In this document: in pieces, positions 56,298 to 64,000 of the stretch
How positions within the stretch are numbered: the first letter of the stretch is position 1
How the letters are laid out: every line of letters begins with the position of its first letter
Assembly: GCA_022495995.1 (NCBI GenBank)
Contig: JAFEMH010002093.1
Span: 186,001 to 250,000, forward strand
Length of the DNA stretch: 64,000 bases
Direction: 5' to 3'
Source: Adenophora triphylla var. japonica
Taxonomy: Eukaryota; Streptophyta; Magnoliopsida; Asterales; Campanulaceae
Made by a program: the position numbers and the translations under genes
The notes under the pieces: model-generated
What the model was told of the DNA's origin: nothing
The model's database searches: none
What the model saw: the letters and a program-made list of their open reading frames with translations, nothing else

Positions 56298-57470
56298 CGG
56301 TCTTACGTTTGACTGCCGTGGGCAATTTTGATGAAAGATACGGGATCTCGTTATCTTTCTCGGGGCACTCGGTCTTACGTTTGACTGCCGGGAGTAATTT
56401 TGATGAAAGATACGGGATCTCGTTATCTTTCTCGGGGCACTCGGTCTTACGTTTGACTGCCGGGAGTAATTTTGATGAAAGATACGGGATCTCGTTATCT
56501 TTCTCGGGGCACTCGGTCTTACGTTTGACTGCCGGGAGTAATTTTGATGAAAGATACGGGATCTCGTTATCTTTCTCGGTCACTCGGTCTTACGTTTGAT
56601 CTCGGAGTAATTTTGATGAAAGATACGGATCTCGTTATCTTTCTCGGGGCTCTCGGTCTTACGTTTGACTGCCGGAGTAATTTTGATGAAAGATACGGGA
56701 TCTCGTTATCTTTCTCGGGGCACTCGGTCTTACGTTTGATCGCCGGAGTAATTTTGATGAAAGATACGGATCTCGTTATCTTTCTCGGGTCACTCGGTCT
56801 TACGCTTTGACCGCCGGAGTAATTTTGATGAAAGATACGGGATCTCGTTATCTTTCTCGGGGCACTCGGTCTTACGTTTGACTCCGGAGTAATTTTGATG
56901 AAAGATACGGGATCTCGTTATCTTTCTCGGGGCACTCGGTCTTACGTTTGACTGCCGAGTAATTTTGATGAAAGATACGGATCTCGTTATCTTTCTCGGG
57001 CACTCGGTCTTACGTTTGATCGCCGAGTAATTTTGATGAAAGATACGGGATCTCGTTATCTTTCTCGGGGCACTCGGTCTTACGTTTGACTGCCGTGAGC
57101 AATTTTGATGAAAGATACGGATCTCGTTATCTTTCTCGGGGTACTCGGTCTTACGTTTGATCGCTGGAGTAATTTTGATGAAAGATACGGGATCTCGTTA
57201 TCTTTCTCGGGGCACTCGGTCTTACGTTTGACTGCCGGGGGTAATTTTGATGAAAGATACGGGATCTCGTTATCTTTCTCGGGGTACTCGGTCTTACGTT
57301 TGACTCGCCGGAGTAATTTTGATGAAAGATACGGGATCTCGTTATCTTTCTCGGGGTACTCGGTCTTACGTTTGACTGCCGGGAGCAAATTTTGATGAAA
57401 GATACGGGATCTCGTTATCTTTCTCGGGGCACTCGGTCTTACGTTTGACTGCCGGGGGTAATTTTCTTGA
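56298..57470. repeat. Tandem array of seventeen 67-73 bp (mostly 70-72) units with a conserved 10-bp stem
   Basis: The CGGTCTTACG word starts 17 units: 56298, 56370, 56442, 56514, 56584, 56654, 56724, 56795, 56867, 56937, 57004, 57074, 57145, 57217, 57289, 57361 and 57434. Nearly all carry GAAAGATACG-GGATCT-CGTTATCTTTC, which pairs over 10 bp with one bulged T. The bases between TTTGAC and AATTTTGATG vary (GCCGTGGGC, GCCGGGAGT, TCTCGGAGT), whereas the stem does not. Confidence 0.93.
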
Positions 57471-57570
57471 AAGGGGTTGACTTTGGTTAACTTTGGTTAA
57501 CTCTGTCAAGTTGGGGACTGAATTGCAGAGTCCTGAAATTTTAAGGGGCAAAAGGGTCATTTTGACCCTT

Positions 57571-57589
57571 GCAATCTCATCCGCGCGGA
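57571..57589 (+). promoter_or_regulatory. Palindromic box upstream of the PMD gene of G
   Basis: GCAATCTCATCCGCGCGGA, 163 bp before the ATG. Same box and spacing as in B (6139-6157 before 6311). TATTAATT at about 57608 could serve as a TATA-like element. Confidence 0.45.
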
Positions 57590-57751
57590 TAGGGATGGAA
57601 AGTCAGGGGTATTAATTAGGGCCAACGCCCTTCTCCTTCCCCATTCAGTTTTTTGAAACTGTCGAGAGCAGAGAGAGAGAAGCCGAGGAGAACAGCCATT
57701 TTTGGCCTTAGAAGCTTCAAAATTCGTCCGATTTTCTTGATTTTTCGAGCA

Positions 57752-60447
57752 ATGGAACACGGGGAAGGCGCTTTTCAAGGCCAAGGACGTGGCCCGGTAG
57801 CGGAGAGGCGATTGGAGCTCGTCCGGATGAGGAGGCATTACAATCTTTCGCAATCGGTCGAGGAGGAGCATTACCCCGACGCTTGGCAACATTGGGCTTC
57901 GGATCCGCATCTCCGAACGGTATACTTCGAATCCTCTTGATCCTCTTGTCGATTTCTTGCTTGAAATTTTTGGGTGATTTTTGAATTTTTTTTTTTTTGA
58001 ATATTGAATATTGATATTGATGATATGCAATGTTGCAATGAATTTGTGAGTGTCCCAAAAATGTGCATTTTGCTTGGGAAAAGAATTGGCATTTTCGCCA
58101 CATTTTTTTTTGTATCCGAAAATTGTATGTGAAAATTCGAAGGATTGTAATTTTTTTTTTTGAATATTGCATGTTCTTGATGATGATTGAATTTTGATAT
58201 TGATGAATGATGATGCAATGCATGCATTTTGTTTGGAAAGAATGGGCATTTTGCCAATGTTTAGATTTTTTTTTTTTGAAAAGTGGGACGGATTTTTTTT
58301 CTCCCGTTGCATGTAAGATGATACGCATGTATGCATTTTTTTTTTTGTTGAAAATGGGACGGAGTTTTTACTTCCGTAGGAATGCATCTTTTTTTTTGAT
58401 GAATGCAATGGGACTTGCTGAAAACTGTTTTCTTTTATGCGAGAAAAATGGGGTTATGCTCATTGTATGCTGTCATGCTGTCGAAATTTTTTTTTTTTTA
58501 ATGTAAATGCAAATGCAATCTTTTTGACATTTTCTCTTTTTTTTTTTTTACAGGGCGGAAACCGTTTTGTGACGGAGCAGCTGAACAAGATGAAGACTCG
58601 AGGATCGGTGGAGTCTGTGATTGACTTGTGGGACCGGCTCCCGGATGCGGGCCGAGGAGCTTTGCCGAGTCCGAGACAGATCGTTGTCGAGACGGGGCTC
58701 TGGGAGTTTGTCGAGTGCTTGAGGGGACTGGTCAAGTTCCCTAAGAGCAAGGGCTTGATGTTTGCTCGCGCAAAGACCGGTGGGATGCGACCCACACATT
58801 CCACTTCTTCCGGGGGCGAGGCGACCGTTACGCCTTCGACTATGCCGCGATCACGGGTCCGTCCTTCAATGGACGCAAAGATTGAGTGGAGAGATGGCTA
58901 CAGCGATGCTGATCTGCAGGCTCTTCTTGGATTTTCCCCTATTCCCAAAAAGGGGATGGGGATGGAGTATGCCGTGGTCTACGGTAAGATTGTGGAGACC
59001 ATAGCGAGTTATGAGGCTGGGGAGGAGAGGATAGGCGCCGATCAGATTGCCAGGGCCTTCTTGTGGTTTACTTTCTCGAGCACGCTCTTTGGTCATGCTG
59101 AGGGGACGGCGGTCTTTGCCTTGCTGAGGTCCTTGGAGGACATGGAGACGGTTGGAGATATTTCCTGGGGGGAGGCCGGGCTGGCTGAGCTGTACTTCGC
59201 TCTTGATAGATACAGCCGGAAGGCTGTGAGCTCCCTGTACTGCTTTGAGTTTGCCCTGGAGGTATAAGCTCTCTTTTTGCTTTCCCTCTCTTCTTTTGAG
59301 CACACACTTTTATTTGCACTGGATTGATAGGATTTTTACCTTTCGCAGGTATGGGCGTTGGAGTTCTTCCACGTCACGGTGTGGAGGCAGCCTGAGGCGT
59401 ACGTCGGGGCGTATCCGGCCATGCAGTCTTGGTCCAAGCATGCCCGGGAGAAGATAAGCTCCAGGGGGCGTACGACTCTCAGGTACGCGGATTGCCTTCC
59501 TTTGACGGAGGCCGAGACAGATGAGGGGATGATATTCTTCCCCTGGGATCGCTTTGAGGTAGCGCAGCTGAAGGGCGCTGAGATCTGGACGGTGCAGCGG
59601 AGGATTTTGAGGGGTTTGACCTGCGATGCATATTATCTGGGAGAGAGGGTGACGCGCCAGCATGGCGTGAACTCGCCTTTGAGGACACCGGTGGAGCCTC
59701 CCGCCGATATGATGCACCCGAGTGATCGGTCCGTGACCTGGGATGATTACCGAGCAGGTCAGCACTTCTCGGACTTCGTGGCGATCGAGCCATATGCGAC
59801 GTTCGTCTTAAGGAGGCTGAGGATGCCTCAGGTTTTGGAGAGGGAGGGGCTTGGGATCCCGCGGTACCCTCGGACGGATTTTTCTTACATCCAGGATGGG
59901 GTCCGCTTGAGGGTGCAGATCCCTCACCCGAGCGGCTTCCACGAGCTTTCCGCCTCGTCCGGTATGAAGGTATGGCTTCACCTTTTCCCCTTCTTTTCTT
60001 TCTTTTGTTTCATCATCTCTAGCATCACTTCTTTTTTTTTGACGCTTTTGCTTTTGTGCGGTTTCGGAGGTGGTCGTCGAGACACTGACGAAGCAAGTGA
60101 TCGGAGCCAAGAGGTTCATACGGAGGATGGTTGCTTGCGGGGCACCTCAGGCTAGGGCGAGGAGACCACGGCCGGCACCTGTCCGACGGGAGGCTTCTCC
60201 TATTCCCTCGGAGACTTCTTCCGAGACCCCTCTTTCTCCTCTCATTGATCACCGCGCGGCACCGCTTCGGATCACGTCATCCTTGGGGATCCGTACGGCA
60301 GTGGACACGTCTCGGCGGCATGGTGGGTCGTCTCCGTATGTTCGTGAGTCGGACGCCTTCACCTTCGGATTCGATTTCTTCAGTGGATCCGGGTTTACCC
60401 TATCGAGTGTGCCGCTTGGTCCCGACGAGCCTCTTTCCGGGAGATGA
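57752..60447 (+). CDS. PMD-like antisense gene of Ogre element G, four exons
   Basis: Exons 57752-57919, 58554-59261, 59349-59969 and 60070-60447; the joined frame is open for 624 residues. Exon 1: VAERRLELVRMRRHYNLSQS. Exon 2 has MKTRGSVESVIDLWDRLPDA, GEATVTP and IEWRDGYSDADLQALLG. Exon 3 has WALEFFHVTVW, FFPWDRFEVAQLKGAEIWTV and LRGLTCDAYYLGERV. The PMD core is locally scrambled between about 58765 and 58895, where paired one-base losses and gains (for example CCTTCGAC for CCTTTCGAC, CGCAAAGATT for CGCAAGATT) move in and out of frame. The usual exon 4 acceptor reads GCGG where B has GCAG, so the AG at 60068-60069 is assumed. Plant mobile domain family, function not established; the gene lies against the element direction. 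Confidence 0.65.
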
Positions 60448-61021
60448 GGACGATTCTCGAGCCCGAGACTTTCGTGGCTCCTGACGAGGCGGGCCCGAGT
60501 CGCAAGAGGGGCCGGGGGGAGACATCGGGCGCTGGAGACTCCGATTGATTTTTTTTTTTTTTAAGATTTAGATTTGTACAGATTGTGCACATTTTTTTTT
60601 TGGATGTAATAATTTAGGATTTTATTTATGTTTGTTTGTTTTTTTTTTTTTATGCACACTCTCTTTTTTTTTGGAATGTAATAATTTAGGATTTTATTTT
60701 ATGAATGCAATGCAATATGAATGCAGTGTTGCATGAGCCTTGGTTTTTTTTTTTGCAAGGGTGTTTGGTATATGGACTGGTTTGGGGAGGTTTTTGCACA
60801 AGTTTCGAGCAACCGGGACGGAATATTCCTTTTTGGTGTAGCAAACTTTGACCGTTGCAGAATTTTTTTGGGAAGCAATCCCATCCGCGCGGAGGAATCC
60901 CGCATCCGACAGCAGTCCTTTAATTTTGGTCCGCACTGGTCTTGCTTTATTTCAAATTCAAATATCCTCTTCAACCTCCAAATTCAAACAGCCATTTTCG
61001 GGGAGAAAGAGAGAAAAAACC
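60448..61021. other. Spacer between PMD and DUF7745 genes of G
   Basis: No gene. T-runs and two GGATGTAATAATTTAGGATT-type copies (about 60602 and 60675) form the PMD 3' tail. The palindrome TCCGCGCGGA (60884-60893) lies 129 bp before the DUF7745 ATG. Confidence 0.6.
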
Positions 61022-62547
61022 ATGGAAAGCCTTAGAAAAGCTCCCTCAAAGTTATCCCAAGAATCCCAAATGTCGTTTTTCAACAAGTTCAAGGATTGGT
61101 CCCGGAAAATTATGCATGAGAGAAGGTCTTTCTTTGAAGAACGGTACAAGGTACGATGCTTGTGGTCTCTCAAAGAATTGGTTCCGGATTATGACCTCTT
61201 AAGGGCTTCTTCTTCGTTTTGGGATACTAGAAGGCATGTCTTTTGCCTTTCCTTCAACGAGATTGTTCCGACTGTGGAAGAATTTCGGGCCTTGCTTGGA
61301 GGTCCGGAGGTGGAGGAGATAGCAATTCCTTTGTCCGGAGGAGCTTCTTTTGTTGACAAGTTGTGCAACCTTCTTCATCTTTCCCCGGAGGAAGCGCGAG
61401 GCATGATTCGCGGTCCCGACCATTTTGATATTTCCGGTCTTCCCGACAGATTTAGGGGCTTAGGCTTGGTGGATGACGCCTATTGGGATGCCTTTGCACT
61501 TTGCATGTTCGACACTTTGTTCATGGTCTATTCCTTTGGGATTTGCCATCGGTCTCTGCTGGATGTTGTCGTTCACTGTCGCCCGGCGTAGATGTCGTTC
61601 CTTTGATTCTTGGGGAGACTTTTCATGCTCTCGACGCATTAGCTACCGGACGGCGGTACATGCACGGGGGCAGCCCGCTTTCTCTTGACCCCGTGGCCGA
61701 TGGAGCGTTTGGGGGTTCTTCGGGAAACCTCGATATGATCGTGCCTTGACTTTTGCCAGAGAGGTGTCGATGTAGATTTTGATGATCGTGGCTCGTGGGA
61801 GCGCTGGATGGCGGGTCGCCGACAAGATATCGATGGTTGGTGCCTCATTGGCGGGTGGAGACTCGCAGAGTGCTTCAGACGGGTCCCATGTGGTTATGCT
61901 TCCGGGCTTTCTCACCCAGCTTCTACATTCCGGCTCGGTCCCGAGACAGCTTTGGCTTGGAGCAGGTTCCTTTCGGGAGGGCTTTGATGATATAGCCACC
62001 AGTGGTGGTGGCTCCTGCTTTCCATGGATGATCCCTCGGTGTTTCCATTTCTTTCCCGAGCATGGAGGTATGATGCCTTTCCTCCTGGTCATTCTCAAAG
62101 CGTCCGAGACCTGTTCTTGACCACTTGTACCCGGATTGGTACGAGGGGCATCCGGGAGAGACTCAGTGGCTATTTTGAGGCGGCGTGAGGCCATTATGGG
62201 TGCGGAGGACCGGATCGCTCTCGAGAGGAGGAGGGCCGAGGCGAGGGCCAACCCTCATGACAGAGCGGAGACGCCGTGGACCGACATGAGGCTTACGTCA
62301 AGAGACAGGAGAGGAGGGCTCCTATGTTACCGCCTAGGTTACAGGAGATGAGGGATGACGCTAGGGCTACTAAGGCCCCGACAGAGGCCGGTTTGATAGA
62401 CCCCGTTCCTATACCAGAGCTTGGTAGGAGGAATACCGACATTTTTCCTGCTCGTAAGAGAAAGACTCCTGAGGGGGAAGAAGAAGGGAGAGGCCACGAG
62501 TGGCTTGGAGTGACTCGAGGTTTCCAAGTATCCCTTTTCTTGCCATG
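61022..62547 (+). pseudogene. DUF7745-like antisense gene of Ogre element G
   Basis: ATG at 61022 (MESLRKAPSKLSQESQMSFF), open to 61591 over 190 residues with the family core LLRASSSFWDTRRHVFCLSF, NEIVPTVEEFRALLGGPEVE, EEARGMI and WDAFALCMFDTLFMVYSFGI. A one-base loss at about 61585 moves into another frame (VVPLILGETFHALDALATGR), and more frame changes follow to the basic C-terminus (RKRKTPEGEEEGRG) near 62500. It follows the PMD gene on the same strand, as in element A. No biochemical role is known. Confidence 0.65.
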
Positions 62548-63092
62548 ACGTACACATTAGTTTGATTATGTATCTTAGTTTTCCTTTAGCAAAGCTGCCG
62601 CTGTAGGAATGAATCGGGCTTAGACTCATCAAAGAGCTTTTAACTTGTAATGAATATTTGAATTGCTTTAGAGTTTTTCGAGACGCTTTCATGGTCTCGA
62701 TCAATTGTATTGATGCCAAAGTATGGCTTTTATTTGTGCTTTAGACCGAACCGTTTCCGCCGCCTACGTTCCCTCATTTTGAGGAGCTCAGTCTTCGTAG
62801 TTCAACCGGTGAACTCTTTTTGTTTTTTTTTTGTTTTTTTTTTTTGGTGCAACCCCGTTTTTTTACCTAGGCCGCCCTTTTCGGGTTTCTAACCTAGTTG
62901 GGTATTACTCTTTTAGCACTCTTTTTTTGTTTTTTTGTTTTTTTTTTTTTTTTTTTGGTGCAACCCCGTTTTTTACCTAGGCCGCCCTTTTCGGGTTTCT
63001 AACCTAGTTGGGTATTACTCTTTTAGCACTCTTTTTTTGTTTTTGTTTTTGTTTTTGTTTTTTTTGTTTTTTTTTTTTTTTGTTTTTTTTTT
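62548..63092 (-). other. 3' UTR of Ogre element G with a duplicated motif
   Basis: A block with GGTGCAACCCCGTTTTTT, ACCTAGGCCGCCCTTTTCGG and TAACCTAGTTGGGTATTACT occurs twice (about 62846-62935 and 62958-63047), separated by T-runs. On the element strand it reads CCCGAAAAGGGCGGCCTAGG, a word I associate with Ogre-like 3' UTRs. Confidence 0.6.
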
Positions 63093-64000
63093 TACGCGTA
63101 GTATCTCGCAGCCTTGTCACCATTCACCGGGTGTACAAAGGGATTCCCGTCGAGGTCCGCAAGTTGCATGGCTCCTCCGTGAGAAGATCTTCTCGACGAC
63201 ATATGGCCCGACCCATACAGCTCCCATTTGCCGAGAGGGTTGATACGGACCGGGGCTTTTCTTTTAGAACGAGATCACCTTCTCGGATTTCCCGATGCTT
63301 TACTTTCTTGTCGAAGGCTCGCCATTCTTCCTTGGTAGGCCCGGATGTGTTCCATGGCCTTCGCCGGCGTTCGTCTAGTAGGGCCAATTCGTCATGGCGA
63401 CTGAGCCATTCGACCTCGTTGATTCCGCTTTCCAAAGAAGATACCTGAGCGAGGGTATTTCCACTCGATTGGGAGTACGGCTTCCATTCCGTATGTGAGG
63501 GCAAAAGGTGTTTCCCGCTGCCGTTCGACCGATGTTCTCAGAGCCCCCAGAGTGCCAGTGTAACTTCTCGGCCAATCTCTCGCCTTGGACACCATTTTCC
63601 TGATGATATTTTCCAGAGTCTTGTTTGCCGCTTCGACGGCTCCGCTGGTTTGGGGCCCGTAGGGTGATGACTTGTGACGGGTTATTCGGAATTCCGCCAA
63701 AGAACTCCGTCACATTCCCTTCGAAGTGGGATCCATTATCTCGAAATGATTTCGCCGGCAACCCGTATCCGCACATGATGTTTTCTTTGATGAAGAGGGC
63801 AACTTTCTTTGAATTGAGGATTTTGTAGGACTTGGCTTCAACCCACTTGGTGAAATAATCCACGGCTACCAGACGAACTCGTGGTCATATCGCCCGATGG
63901 TGTGATTTTGCCTATGACATCAATTCCCCAAGTGACGAAAGGCCAAGGGGTTGTCATGCAAGATAACTCGTGAGGAGGCAAGTGATTAAGATTTGAGTAT
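63093..64000 (-). pseudogene. Ogre element G: integrase end of pol (frameshifted)
   Basis: Minus strand. WGIDVIGKIT upstream of a frame change at about 63880, then DYFTKWVEAKSYKILNSKKV (first Asp), FRDNGSHFEG (second Asp), frame change, then SSPYGPQTSGAVEAANKTLE (Glu in AVEAANK) and YGMEAVLPIE. The C-terminal module FDKKVKHREIREGDLVLKEK leads, after another shift, to VNGDKAARYYA and a stop at about 63093. This fixes the direction of G, and so shows that its PMD and DUF7745 genes are antisense. Confidence 0.85.

Larger units (their letters stand above)
43763..64000 (-). mobile_element. Ogre-type Ty3 retrotransposon G (leftward), 3' half, split by F
   Basis: In element order: integrase end (64000-63093, minus), 3' UTR with duplicated motif, antisense DUF7745 gene, antisense PMD gene, tandem repeats, hairpin-rich segment, 3' LTR (55341-54404 and 44587-43763 around F). 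The integrase words SGAVEAANKTLENII and the end VNGDKAARYYA are Ogre/Tat-like. The rest of the element lies beyond the window. Confidence 0.8.

Noticed and set aside
56171..57395. Long repeat-encoded open frames on both strands (e.g. 56171-56599, 56275-56583)
   Set aside because: They arise because the 72-bp unit is a multiple of three and lacks stops in some frames. No gene context, and frames break when unit length changes.
4959..57470. Arrays of short regular repeats resembling CRISPR
   Set aside because: The units are directly tandem with no unique spacers, and the sequence is plant nuclear DNA within retrotransposon 3' UTRs.
62710..63448. Phe-rich open frames
   Set aside because: They are products of T-runs in the 3' UTR of G and of the strand opposite to integrase.

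Overview
The window is nuclear DNA from a flowering plant, very probably a eudicot. The evidence is nested plant-type LTR retrotransposons of the Ty3 Tat/Ogre, Ty3 Tekay (chromovirus) and Ty1/copia groups, spliced genes with GT-AG introns, and one ordinary host gene of the strictosidine synthase-like family. Nothing bacterial or organellar was seen. I do not name a species.

Layout, left to right. (1) 1-9516: remains of two Ogre-type elements, A and B, whose bodies read leftwards. A contributes the end of a plant-mobile-domain (PMD) gene and a DUF7745 gene. B contributes its 3' LTR (3029-4724), two tandem-repeat arrays and a broken PMD gene. (2) 9517-26932: Tekay element C (leftward) with Tekay element D (12264-21705, rightward) inserted in its RNase H region. 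The left LTR of C is truncated. (3) 26933-35154: Tat element E (rightward), lacking its 5' end, with an antisense spliced gene and a 3' LTR. (4) 35155-37927: a host island with one strictosidine synthase-like gene. (5) 37928-43433: copia element H (leftward) with both LTRs and matching 5-bp target duplications. (6) 43763-64000: Ogre element G (leftward; 3' LTR, hairpin satellite, antisense PMD and DUF7745 genes, end of integrase). Its LTR is split by the complete Tat element F (44588-54403; TSD GATTT; two 577-bp LTRs that look identical).

How the parts work together. Ogre elements A, B and G share a cassette between pol and the 3' LTR: two genes read against the element (PMD, then DUF7745), a tandem-repeat zone rich in inverted repeats, and a palindromic box (TCCGCGCGGA) that recurs in the LTR promoter and upstream of each antisense gene. 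Tat elements E and F instead carry one antisense gene of four exons. In F that gene is intact although pol is broken at several places. E and F share an in-frame UAG followed by CAATTA between gag-pro and pol, a context known from viral stop-codon readthrough. Each also carries its own short word scattered along its length (CAACTTG/CAAGTTG in F, GACATC/GATGTC in E).

The most interesting inference is that these extra antisense genes are accessory factors of the retrotransposons. They may be DNA-binding or anti-silencing proteins that recognise the dispersed words, palindromes or hairpin repeats. The sequence supports the arrangement but not the function. Many single-base frameshifts at short homopolymers may be decay or uncorrected assembly errors, so pseudogene calls are made with that caution.
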